Positions 5,413 through 11,251 of a stretch of DNA of 11,251 nt are shown here, in pieces. The notes under the pieces were generated by a model. That model had not been told where the DNA came from, made no database searches, and saw nothing but the letters and a program-made list of their open reading frames with translations. Numbering within the stretch: the first letter of the stretch is position 1; every line of letters starts with the position of its first letter. The stretch is taken from assembly GCA_029240015.1 (NCBI GenBank), contig JARBTU010000031.1, positions 1 through 11,251 on the forward strand, written 5' to 3'. The stretch comes from Oscillospiraceae bacterium. GTDB lineage: Bacteria > Bacillota > Clostridia > Oscillospirales > Ruminococcaceae. The position numbers and the translations under genes were made by a program.

Positions 5413-5826
5413 ATGTTAAAACGAATTTACAATCAAAATAAAGAAACCATTTTGTATCTTTTTTTCGGCGGACTTACCACGTTAGTCAACATTGTTTCGT
5501 TTAAACTGATGCTGCTGTTTGCAGGAGTAATCGTTTCCAACGTTGTTGCATGGTTTGTGTCGGTTGCCTTTGCTTATATTACAAACAAACTTTACGTGTT
5601 TAACAGCAAAAGCTTTGACCGCGCTCTCTTGTTAAAAGAAGTCTCTTCTTTTTTTGGATATCGTGTATTATCACTCATAATTGATACAGCAATCGTATGG
5701 TTTTTTGTTGAAAAACTTCTTTATAATGATTTGCTCATTAAGATATTATCTAATATTTTAGTTATCATTTTAAATTATGTATTCAGTAAGCTGTTTATTT
5801 TTAAAAAGACTTCAGATAAACACTGA
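5413..5826 (+). CDS. GtrA-family membrane protein
   Basis: A 137-residue integral membrane protein of the GtrA/DPMS family. Members are thought to move or present lipid-linked sugars used by glycosyltransferases. Four hydrophobic helices are visible at about 12-34, 36-56, 80-100 and 108-130. The typical LYLFFGGLTTLVN opens helix one, VAFAYITNKLYVF closes helix two, and the FKK end follows helix four. ATG at 5413 matches the usual family start and lies after AAAGGTGA. In-frame GTG 5401 and TTG 5389 are possible earlier starts with weaker sites. No glycosyltransferase lies beside it in the window, which is unusual for the family and leaves the sugar unknown. Its last 15 bases overlap the convergent M14-like gene. 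Confidence 0.85.
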   Translation: MLKRIYNQNKETILYLFFGGLTTLVNIVSFKLMLLFAGVIVSNVVAWFVSVAFAYITNKLYVFNSKSFDRALLLKEVSSFFGYRVLSLIIDTAIVWFFVEKLLYNDLLIKILSNILVIILNYVFSKLFIFKKTSDKH

Positions 5827-6714
5827 TATCAGCATCATTTCCACCAGTCTTGCATAAATAGGTTCAAGCTCGATGATAGGCAGAGGATTTTCCCCTCTGC
5901 CTATTTTTATTGCGAATGCAAGTCCCGAATATTTTTTGATGAACCAGTCACAAAAATCACCGTAGGAAGTGTCTTCAGAACGGTGAAAAAGACTGTACCC
6001 ACAGGAAGAACTAAGGATGTCCCCCACAAATTTTGAAATCAGCGGGGCGTTTTTGCCATAGCGATAAACAATCTCCTCTCCATGAGAACAAAATGACATT
6101 ACTTTTTTGAGCGGAAATGAGCTGCAAAGCGAAACAAGCGACTTGGTCTCCGGTTCTGAATGTGCAAAATGGCACCCATAGAATAGTTGAGAGGACGGTT
6201 TGGAACCGTGCACTTTTGCACAGTGCTTGACCTTTTCATAGTCTGTATCAAAATTATAAAAAAGGTCTACTCCACGGGCGTTATCCTGCCAAGGGGAGGG
6301 GGATCCCTCCATAGCGTGAACCACGGAGTCTTCATAGCGTCCTGCGGTGTGAGTTCCGCCCATCAGGATTTCCAGCCCGTCGGGATTCACCACGGGAACA
6401 CAGATCAACCCGCGCTGAAGCAGTGATTTTCGGATATTGATGCCCATAAACGTCGTGTCGGATTGATAATGACAGCACAAATCTTCAAGAAATCGGAGAA
6501 TCAAAAGACTTGTAAGCCATTCCTGTGCATAGAATGTTCCCACAAAGAGAGTCGCATTTTTCAAGTTTCCGATGCCAAGGGCAGGGATTTTTCTTTTTAA
6601 AACACTTTTTCCGGTGCAAAAGATTTTTAAATCAGGACACCGGACTTTTATATTTGCAATAGCTTTTACAACATCATCATAGCGGGGCGGATTGTTATAA
6701 AAACAATGATCCAT
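5812..6714 (-). CDS. M14 zinc-carboxypeptidase-like protein with a degenerate active site (probable pseudoenzyme)
   Basis: A 300-residue protein aligned end to end with bacterial M14 peptidases that cut gamma-D-Glu-DAP bonds of peptidoglycan. Fold landmarks are clear: LFVGTFYAQEWLTSLLILRF (56-75), VPVVNPDGLEILM (106-118), NARGVDL (145-151), SFCSHGEEIVY (207-217) and IKIGRGENPLPI (269-280). At the positions that normally act, residues differ. The first zinc His is Tyr62 (FYAQE for FHxxE), the second zinc His is Cys209, the catalytic Glu is Lys270, and the Asn-Arg pair that binds the substrate carboxylate is Phe152-Tyr153. Glu65 and Arg147 remain. The frame is intact and starts at an ATG with GGAGGAG five bases upstream, so it is not a decayed gene by stop or frameshift. 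There is no signal peptide. A binding or regulatory role, perhaps with cell-wall peptides, is inferred. Confidence 0.85.
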   Translation of the reverse strand: MDHCFYNNPPRYDDVVKAIANIKVRCPDLKIFCTGKSVLKRKIPALGIGNLKNATLFVGTFYAQEWLTSLLILRFLEDLCCHYQSDTTFMGINIRKSLLQRGLICVPVVNPDGLEILMGGTHTAGRYEDSVVHAMEGSPSPWQDNARGVDLFYNFDTDYEKVKHCAKVHGSKPSSQLFYGCHFAHSEPETKSLVSLCSSFPLKKVMSFCSHGEEIVYRYGKNAPLISKFVGDILSSSCGYSLFHRSEDTSYGDFCDWFIKKYSGLAFAIKIGRGENPLPIIELEPIYARLVEMMLISVFI

Positions 6715-6847
6715 AGAACTCCTCCAATAGCATAAAATAGGCCATGTTACTATTAGTATATTGACAAAGCCTGTTAAAAATGTTTTTGATTGAGTTTAAA
6801 TTCTATATAATAAAAAAGAATGCACTGTAAATAGTTGCAATTGGTGC

Positions 6848-6876
6848 TTGAAAAAGATGGTTTGCTATGGCATAAT
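6848..6876 (+). promoter_or_regulatory. Promoter of the Nudix-DUF975 operon
   Basis: TTGAAA (6848-6853), a 17-base spacer ending in TGG (extended -10), then CATAAT (6871-6876). Start of transcription is expected near 6883, inside the adjacent 21-bp dyad. The leader would be about 138 bases. Confidence 0.65.
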
Positions 6877-6877
6877 C

Positions 6878-6898
6878 ATAATAACAGTCTGTTATTAT
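6878..6898. promoter_or_regulatory. 21-bp perfect dyad over the transcription start (candidate repressor operator)
   Basis: ATAATAACAG (6878-6887), one central T, and CTGTTATTAT (6889-6898) are exact complements. It begins one base after the -10 and covers the expected +1, a common repressor position. It does not match the PerR, Fur or LexA boxes I know, so the regulator is unknown. Confidence 0.55.
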
Positions 6899-6934
6899 AG
6901 AGTAGGGATTGGGATCATATACAGAAAGTGCAAG

Positions 6935-6988
6935 AATGCTTTAAACAACCTTTAAGATTAATACAACAGATATATGGACTAAAGCATT
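6935..6988 (+). repeat. Complementary arms in the Nudix leader
   Basis: AATGCTTTA (6935-6943) and TAAAGCATT (6980-6988) are complementary across a 36-base loop, followed by TATTTTAAT. It could be a leader hairpin just before the ribosome site. The T-run is too broken for a sound terminator. Confidence 0.3.
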
Positions 6989-7020
6989 TATTTTAATAAA
7001 GGAAGTCAGGTTTTTATGAT

Positions 7021-7566
7021 ATGGAACTTTTCGAGAAACGATTAGCGACACAAAACATTTATGAAGGACGCATTATAGCGCTTAAAAAAGATACCGTTTT
7101 GCTCGAGAATAACGTCGAAGCGACAAGAGAAGTAGTCATGCATCCGGGTGGAGTGTGCATCGTTCCGTTGGATGAAAATGACGAAGTGCTGCTGGTAAAG
7201 CAGTTTCGATATCCTTACGGTAAAGCAATTTATGAAATTCCCGCAGGGAAGCTGAATCGGGGAGAAGACCCTTTTGAATGCGGAAAGCGCGAACTGTTGG
7301 AAGAAACGGGTGCAACAGCGAGCGAATATGTCTTTCTGGGGGAACTTTATCCGTCGCCGGCATATGTTGACGAAGTCATCTATATGTATTTAGCAAAAGG
7401 GCTTGCGTTTTCCTCACAAAATCTTGATGAGGATGAATTTTTGCAGGTATGTCGTTTTCCGCTTCAGGACGTTGTGGATAAGATTCTAAACGGAGAAATC
7501 AAGGACAGCAAGACCCAAACCGCAATTTTAAAAACCAAGATGTTAAAGCTTCAGGGCAAAATCTAG
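7021..7566 (+). CDS. nudF: Nudix hydrolase, ADP-ribose pyrophosphatase type
   Basis: A 181-residue cytoplasmic enzyme that likely splits ADP-ribose into AMP and ribose 5-phosphate. The Nudix box is complete: G76, E82, R90-E91, E94-E95 and G97 (GKLNRGEDPFECGKRELLEE, then TG), fitting GX5EX7REUXEEXGU. Upstream, REVVMHPGGVCIVPL and LLVKQFRYP...YEIPAGK are the standard NudF/YqkG lead. Length is normal for the family. ATG 7021 is the only possible start in frame, since a stop lies at 6997-6999. However, GGAAG (7001-7005) is 15 bases away, longer than usual. A closer ATG at 7016 is in another frame and would give a nine-residue peptide. It is followed after 44 bases by the DUF975 gene, probably on one transcript. 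Confidence 0.88.
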   Translation: MELFEKRLATQNIYEGRIIALKKDTVLLENNVEATREVVMHPGGVCIVPLDENDEVLLVKQFRYPYGKAIYEIPAGKLNRGEDPFECGKRELLEETGATASEYVFLGELYPSPAYVDEVIYMYLAKGLAFSSQNLDEDEFLQVCRFPLQDVVDKILNGEIKDSKTQTAILKTKMLKLQGKI

Positions 7567-7610
7567 CAAATGCCGATGAATAACGGCACATTTAACGAAG
7601 GAGAATGAGC

Positions 7611-8465
7611 ATGGATTATCAAGAAGGGCAATCTTTTGTTCCAAGAAGCTTTTGGGACAGAATAACATTGAAATCAAGGGCTAAAAATGTATTAAGGGCA
7701 ACCTATTGGACCTGTTTTTTGGTGTCACTTGTGGCAGGGATTCTTAGTGGGGGAGAAACGCCTCGTTTCAGGACTAATATTAATTTAAACAATACATCAT
7801 TTAGAATGAATGACATTTTGCCGGATGAATTAACAAGGCTTTTCAAAATATCGGAGTTCCCTTTCTTTGCGTTTGGAATAGGTTTTTCGGTTGTGATGTT
7901 GGCATTAGCAGTCGCGATTGCTTTTTATGTTTTTGTGGGTGGCCCGATAGAAGTGGGAAGTGCAAGATTCTTTTCGCTCAACTCCAAGCGCCCTGCTATA
8001 TTTAAAACACTTTTTTCAGGCTTTAACAGCAACGAATACTTAAAAAATGTGAAAACGATGTTTTTAAAAACACTTTATGTGTTTTTGTGGTCATTATTGC
8101 TTATCGTTCCGGGCATAATAAAATATTATGAATACAAAATGGTTCGGTACATTATTGCCGAAAATCCGAACATAGAAACCAACCGCGCACTTGAAATCAG
8201 CAGAAGAATGACATACGGTGAAAAATGGGAGATGTTCGTGCTGGACCTTTCCTTTATCGGATGGTATTTGCTTGGGGCATTGGCGGCTGCTTTGACTTGT
8301 GGGATCGGGGCATTATCATTTTTGTTCTTAACACCATACGTGCATGCAACAGAAGCAGAACTTTACGGTGCATTAAGACAAAAAGCAGTGAGAATCAGAG
8401 CATGCGGGCCGTTGGAAATCGGTGCGGAACTTTTTGAAAGATACGGGGAACAACCGCAAGGATAA
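7611..8465 (+). CDS. DUF975 family membrane protein
   Basis: A 284-residue integral membrane protein. The N-terminal LKSRAKNVLRATYWTCFLVSLVAG is the hallmark of DUF975, which is common in Firmicutes and of unknown function. Hydrophobic segments are visible at about 32-46, 78-107, 140-160 and 205-235. A conserved loop, VRYIIAENPNIETNRALEIS, lies before the last pair and is typical of the family. I chose ATG 7611 because GAAGGAG (7597-7603) is seven bases before it; the in-frame ATG at 7605 is too close to the ribosome site. It follows the Nudix gene by 44 bases with no terminator between, so they are likely co-transcribed. A strong terminator ends the unit. What it does beyond sitting in the membrane cannot be read from the sequence. 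Confidence 0.8.
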   Translation: MDYQEGQSFVPRSFWDRITLKSRAKNVLRATYWTCFLVSLVAGILSGGETPRFRTNINLNNTSFRMNDILPDELTRLFKISEFPFFAFGIGFSVVMLALAVAIAFYVFVGGPIEVGSARFFSLNSKRPAIFKTLFSGFNSNEYLKNVKTMFLKTLYVFLWSLLLIVPGIIKYYEYKMVRYIIAENPNIETNRALEISRRMTYGEKWEMFVLDLSFIGWYLLGALAAALTCGIGALSFLFLTPYVHATEAELYGALRQKAVRIRACGPLEIGAELFERYGEQPQG

Positions 8466-8470
8466 ACGAT

Positions 8471-8499
8471 AAAAACCGACTTATTATAAGTCGGTTTTT
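8471..8499. terminator. Intrinsic terminator after DUF975
   Basis: AAAAACCGACTTAT (8471-8484) and ATAAGTCGGTTTTT (8486-8499) are perfect complements around one base, with an A-run before and a T-run in the closing arm. It works on paper in both directions. Confidence 0.85.
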
Positions 8500-8526
8500 A
8501 GATTATAGAAAGCAAGGTCTTGGCAA

Positions 8527-9315
8527 ATGAAAAAAGAAACGATTCAGAAGATTCTGAAGTTAGACGGAAAAAACAGAATAGGGCTGATTGATGAGGTGCG
8601 TGGTTTCGCCATCCTTTGCATGGTATTTTATCATATGCTTTATGATTTGGTGTTTATTTTTAATGTTGATATCCCGTTTTTTTATAGCGGGCTGATGAGT
8701 TTTTTGCAGAATAGTTTTGCCGCTCTTTTTATCTTTATCTCGGGGGCATCGTCTTGTTTTTCAAAAAACAACCTCAAAAGAGGCGCAATTTGTTTCGGGC
8801 TTGGCATGGGGATGACAGCAATCACAGCGTTTTTCATGCCGGACGAAATTGTCGTTTTCGGCATCCTTCACATGCTTGGCGCCTGCATGATGATTTATGC
8901 GCTGGTCGCACGGTGGCTGAATAAGATTCCAATTAAAACGGGAATGATTCTGTTTCTCGTTTTATTTGTGCTTACCTACGGGGTGTATCAAGGCTATGTG
9001 GGTATTCCCAATCTTATTGAAATCGAGCTTCCTTGGGAGTTTTATCAAAACAATTGGTTGATTCCATTTGGGTTTATACCAACAGGATTTTTCTCTTCGG
9101 ATTATTTTCCTTTGTTTCCGTGGATTTTTATGTTCTTTGCCGGTTCTTATTTCGGTAAGCTTTTGCTGCAAAGAAAAATGCCGGCCTTTTTTTATCAGAC
9201 ACATTCCAAATTACTTGCTCTTGTAGGAAGAAACACCTTGCTGATCTATCTGGTTCACCAGCCGATTCTTTTGGTCATTCTGTATTTAATCAATTTGTTC
9301 TTTGGAATGGGATAA
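8527..9315 (+). CDS. DUF1624 / HGSNAT-type membrane acyltransferase-like protein
   Basis: A 262-residue polytopic membrane protein. RIGLIDEVRGFAILCMVFYH (17-36) is the signature of DUF1624, related to the catalytic domain of heparan-alpha-glucosaminide N-acetyltransferase and, more distantly, acyltransferase-3 proteins. The His in this first helix and a later His (VFGILHMLG) are typical conserved positions. About seven hydrophobic helices follow, and RNTLLIYLVHQP near the C-terminus is another family mark. The acceptor molecule is unknown; transfer of acetyl groups to a cell-envelope sugar is the family-based guess. The start ATG has only a weak AAGG about ten bases upstream. The DUF975 terminator lies 27 bases before it, so its promoter must overlap that terminator, or it depends on read-through. 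Confidence 0.8.
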   Translation: MKKETIQKILKLDGKNRIGLIDEVRGFAILCMVFYHMLYDLVFIFNVDIPFFYSGLMSFLQNSFAALFIFISGASSCFSKNNLKRGAICFGLGMGMTAITAFFMPDEIVVFGILHMLGACMMIYALVARWLNKIPIKTGMILFLVLFVLTYGVYQGYVGIPNLIEIELPWEFYQNNWLIPFGFIPTGFFSSDYFPLFPWIFMFFAGSYFGKLLLQRKMPAFFYQTHSKLLALVGRNTLLIYLVHQPILLVILYLINLFFGMG

Positions 9316-9322
9316 ATGATAA

Positions 9323-9351
9323 TTGAACTTTACCATGTAGTAGTTTATAAT
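9323..9351 (+). promoter_or_regulatory. Strong sigma-A promoter of the nitroreductase gene
   Basis: TTGAAC (9323-9328), exactly 17 bases, then consensus TATAAT (9346-9351). Transcription should start near 9358, about 32 bases before the ATG. Confidence 0.8.
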
Positions 9352-9361
9352 TGTGGTAAAG
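9328..9361. promoter_or_regulatory. Inverted repeat bracketing the nitroreductase promoter
   Basis: CTTTACCA (9328-9335) and TGGTAAAG (9354-9361) are exact complements 18 bases apart. One arm covers the end of the -35, the other the transcription start. This is a plausible operator for a dimeric repressor, for example a redox or antibiotic-sensing regulator, though none is encoded nearby. Confidence 0.5.
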
Positions 9362-9389
9362 CAAAAACTCGGGAAAAGAGAGGTTTTAT

Positions 9390-9923
9390 ATGGATTTGGA
9401 ACAATGTATCAGGACAAGAAGAAGCATCAGACGGTTTCAGCAAAGGGAAGTATCACAACAAACGATTAAACAGCTTATAGAGACAGCAATATTTGCGCCG
9501 TCATGGAAAAACAGTCAGGTAACAAGATATATAGCCATCGTTGACCCGAAAGTGAAACAACGGCTTGCGGATTCACTCAAAGAACGCAACAAGGCAATCA
9601 TCACAAGCGCACCCGCAGTGATCGTTTCCACTGTGGTGAGGAACCGCTGCGGCTATAACCGTGACGGGAGCTTTGAAACATTAAAGGGCAAAGGGTGGCA
9701 GATGTATGACTGCGCACTGTCTAACTATGCGCTGTGTCTTGCGGCGATGGAAATTGGACTTGGTACATGTATTCTTGGGATTTATGATGAGGCGGAAGCG
9801 ACGAGGATTTTAAACATTCCCGATGAGGAAGAGATTGTCGCACTGATTCCTGTGGGCTATCCCGACGAATCACCTGAAATGCCAAAGAGAAAAAGCGTAG
9901 ATGACATCGTAAGATTTATATAA
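9390..9923 (+). CDS. Nitroreductase-family FMN protein
   Basis: A 177-residue cytoplasmic flavoprotein of the nitroreductase/NADH-oxidase-like superfamily, using FMN and NAD(P)H. RTRRSIRRF (8-16) is the N-terminal FMN-phosphate loop and APSWKNSQ (36-43) the second FMN contact. GLGTCILG (123-130) and ALIPVGYPDE (151-160) are the C-terminal family motifs. It lacks an N-terminal ferredoxin domain, which some clostridial homologues carry. The substrate is unknown; quinones, nitro compounds or flavin are typical. The ATG lies six bases after AGAGAGG. It is transcribed alone from a near-consensus promoter that overlaps an inverted repeat, so regulated expression is likely. A 17-bp terminator follows directly. 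Confidence 0.88.
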   Translation: MDLEQCIRTRRSIRRFQQREVSQQTIKQLIETAIFAPSWKNSQVTRYIAIVDPKVKQRLADSLKERNKAIITSAPAVIVSTVVRNRCGYNRDGSFETLKGKGWQMYDCALSNYALCLAAMEIGLGTCILGIYDEAEATRILNIPDEEEIVALIPVGYPDESPEMPKRKSVDDIVRFI

Positions 9924-9929
9924 AAAATA

Positions 9930-9968
9930 GAACAGGGTAAGAGGAGTTCTCCTCTTACCCTGTTCTTT
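9930..9968. terminator. Bidirectional terminator between nitroreductase and CBS genes
   Basis: GAACAGGGTAAGAGGAG (9930-9946) and CTCCTCTTACCCTGTTC (9949-9965) form a perfect 17-bp stem with a TT centre. A TTT follows on the plus strand, and on the minus strand the A-run at 9922-9927 gives a longer T-run. It serves both convergent units. Confidence 0.85.
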
Positions 9969-9993
9969 GCGTTGGGACTGTGCAAGAATGGCA

Positions 9994-10404
9994 TTAAGGC
10001 ATGGAAATCTCACTCAATGCCTGTGCAATTTCAGGATTATTACGTGTTCTTGCAATGTCTGCGAGGCTGACAAAGCCCGAAAGTTTTCCGTTCTCCAAAA
10101 CAGGAAGACGGCGCACCTGTTCTGTAGACATCAGTTTTATTGCGTCAGAAACCGAGTGGGTCGGCGTAACACAAGCTGTGGAACTTGTCATAATGTCCGA
10201 AACTTTGCAGTTGTCAGGGGATTTTCCACTTGCAACACATCTTAAAACGATGTCACGGTCGGTTACAATTCCGCAGATGTTGTTGTTGACAACGACAGGA
10301 ACAGCGCCGATGTTGTGTTGGTTCATCAATTTTGCCGCGTTTGAAACGGTATCATCCTGAGTGACGGTGATCACATTTTGGCTCATAACATCTTTGACCT
10401 GCAT
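9994..10404 (-). CDS. Protein of two CBS domains
   Basis: A 136-residue cytoplasmic protein made only of a CBS pair (Bateman module), which binds adenine nucleotides or similar ligands. CBS1 covers about 3-57 (VKDVMSQNVITV ... GIVTDRDIV) and CBS2 about 69-123 (VSDIMTSSTACVTP ... GFVSLADIA). Both have the expected G-x-V-(T/S)-x-x-D strand. It resembles YhcV-type stand-alone CBS proteins. The ATG is preceded by TGGTGG about eight bases away, a modest ribosome site. It lies 27 bases downstream of queG on the same strand and is probably co-transcribed. Its ligand and partner cannot be told from the sequence. Confidence 0.9.
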   Translation of the reverse strand: MQVKDVMSQNVITVTQDDTVSNAAKLMNQHNIGAVPVVVNNNICGIVTDRDIVLRCVASGKSPDNCKVSDIMTSSTACVTPTHSVSDAIKLMSTEQVRRLPVLENGKLSGFVSLADIARTRNNPEIAQALSEISMP

Positions 10405-10431
10405 AAAAAAATACCACCAATCTATTTTAAG

Positions 10432-11250
10432 TTATGGTGATATTTTTCCCTGATTTCCAGATATTATACGATAATTTCTTTTGACGACATCCGCCCCGCG
10501 AAAGCCAAAAGCCCTGGTTTTAACAAGCTCTTCAATTCTCTCATATTCTGCAAAAGAAACAATGTCATCCAAAAAATCCTGCAGTTGGGTTTTAGGGATT
10601 TCCTTGTTGTGGGGACAAACTTCCTGGCACTTGTCACATCCCCAAAGGATGCCGCTTTTTTGGATGAGTTCCTGCTCCTCTTGTGATAATTCCCCTTTTT
10701 TTTGTGTAATATGGGAAAGACATCGGTCTTTATCAAAAGGCTGGGTTTTCAGTGCTCTTGTGGGGCAAAAGCGAATACATCGATTACATCCTATGCAATG
10801 TGGATTTTCAAGAGGGGAGGAAGGTTCAAATGCAAAATCGGTGACGATTTCGCCCAAGAAAACATAGCTCCCATACTTTTGGTTAATTAAAAGCCCGTTT
10901 TTGCCTTTAAAGCCAATTCTCGCTTGAACAGCGCATGCGACTTCGGGAATGGGGGAATTGTCCACAAACGGAACAAAATCAGCACCAAAGCACCGTGCGA
11001 GCTTTTCACAGGCGGAGGAAAGGATATTCTTCACTACAACATGGTAATCGTTCACAATTGCATACCTGGAAATATTGCGCGGCTGTGGCTCGCCTACATA
11101 ATAAGGAAAGGCGCACATGATGACACACTTCGGCTCCGAAGGTAAGCGGGATATCGCCCGACAGGGGATTAGCTGTTCTTTTTTGGGAAAAGCACAAACA
11201 CCGAATTCGGTAATTCGGTGTTGCAATAAAATCTCTTTCAACTTTTCCAC
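10432..11250 (-). CDS. queG: Epoxyqueuosine reductase QueG (start at window edge)
   Basis: QueG performs the last step of queuosine synthesis in tRNA, reducing epoxyqueuosine to queuosine with cobalamin and two 4Fe-4S clusters. Visible marks are VDNSPIPEVACAVQARIGF (96-114) with the family's catalytic Asp97 and GFKGKNG. The first cluster motif is CIGCNRCIRFCP (152-163) and the second is C177 with CDKCQEVCP (205-213). The length of 272 residues is short compared with the Gram-negative enzyme but usual for the compact clostridial form, which lacks the C-terminal HEAT repeats. The reading begins with GTG at 11248-11250, one base from the edge, so a start further out cannot be excluded. The stop is at 10432-10434, and the CBS gene follows closely. 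Confidence 0.93.
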   Translation of the reverse strand: MEKLKEILLQHRITEFGVCAFPKKEQLIPCRAISRLPSEPKCVIMCAFPYYVGEPQPRNISRYAIVNDYHVVVKNILSSACEKLARCFGADFVPFVDNSPIPEVACAVQARIGFKGKNGLLINQKYGSYVFLGEIVTDFAFEPSSPLENPHCIGCNRCIRFCPTRALKTQPFDKDRCLSHITQKKGELSQEEQELIQKSGILWGCDKCQEVCPHNKEIPKTQLQDFLDDIVSFAEYERIEELVKTRAFGFRGADVVKRNYRIISGNQGKISP

Positions 11251-11251
11251 A

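Larger units (their letters stand above)
6715..7020. other. 306-bp divergent intergenic region
   Basis: It separates the minus-strand M14-like gene from the Nudix gene. It holds the M14 ribosome site (minus strand, 6719-6725), the promoter and dyad described separately, and a long Nudix leader. A second -10-like TATAAT lies at 6806-6811 but its -35 (TTTTTG, 6783-6788) is poor. TTGACA near 6761 on the plus strand has no matching -10. No small gene was found. Confidence 0.6.

Noticed and set aside
5812..6714. The M14-like gene as an ordinary active carboxypeptidase, or as a decayed pseudogene
   Set aside because: Catalytic residues are replaced at several separate sites, which rules against an active enzyme. 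The intact full-length frame and good ribosome site argue against simple decay.
6760..6790. TTGACA as a consensus -35 for the Nudix gene
   Set aside because: Nothing like TATAAT lies 16-19 bases downstream. The pair at 6848-6876 is much better.
1..11251. CRISPR array, tRNA or rRNA genes
   Set aside because: No regularly spaced repeats and no cloverleaf or rRNA-like segments were seen on either strand.

Overview
The window looks like chromosome of a low-GC, endospore-forming Firmicute, most likely a clostridium. The basis is AT-rich sequence, strong AGGAGG-type ribosome sites, many intrinsic terminators, and clostridial families: a CotJC-type manganese catalase, DUF975, GtrA, an M14 peptidase relative of the gamma-D-Glu-DAP peptidase kind, and a short QueG. 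The species cannot be named from this.

Left part (1-3750). The tail of a gene ending in a carbohydrate-binding-like domain and its terminator come first. A manganese catalase / CotJC gene follows, and it is in pieces. Its body (about 400-741) stops abruptly after the metal-ligand motif HYQRFGE. The missing 24 C-terminal codons (ALRITQDHLDAKN... to the stop at 3643) lie 2.8 kb downstream. Both break points carry the same 11-bp sequence GTTTTGGGGAA (731-741 and 3558-3568). Joining the copies restores one open frame. Between them is a compact 2827-bp element with a PilZ-domain gene (minus strand), a 56-codon small ORF, and a 499-residue large serine recombinase that ends next to the right junction. 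The inner ends of the element form an imperfect palindrome centred on the core, as expected of a serine-integrase attP. The layout matches developmentally excised 'skin'-type elements that interrupt sporulation genes, here in a putative spore-coat catalase gene and in very small form. The start of the catalase gene (about 55-60 codons) is also absent from the window, so there may be a second interruption or a truncation upstream.

Middle part (3750-6714). A small hypothetical ORF precedes an FAD-dependent amine/amino-acid-type oxidoreductase. Next is a GtrA-like four-helix membrane protein with its own good promoter. Its 3' end overlaps a convergent M14-family carboxypeptidase-like gene. That protein keeps the fold signature but has replaced nearly every catalytic and substrate-binding residue, so it is probably a pseudoenzyme.

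Right part (6715-11251). A promoter with an overlapping 21-bp dyad drives a Nudix ADP-ribose pyrophosphatase and a DUF975 membrane protein. A DUF1624 acyltransferase-like membrane protein follows. Then comes a nitroreductase whose promoter is bracketed by an inverted repeat. A strong two-way terminator separates these from a minus-strand pair read towards it: queG (epoxyqueuosine reductase, at the window edge) and a two-CBS-domain protein. No tRNA, rRNA, CRISPR array or IS element was seen.
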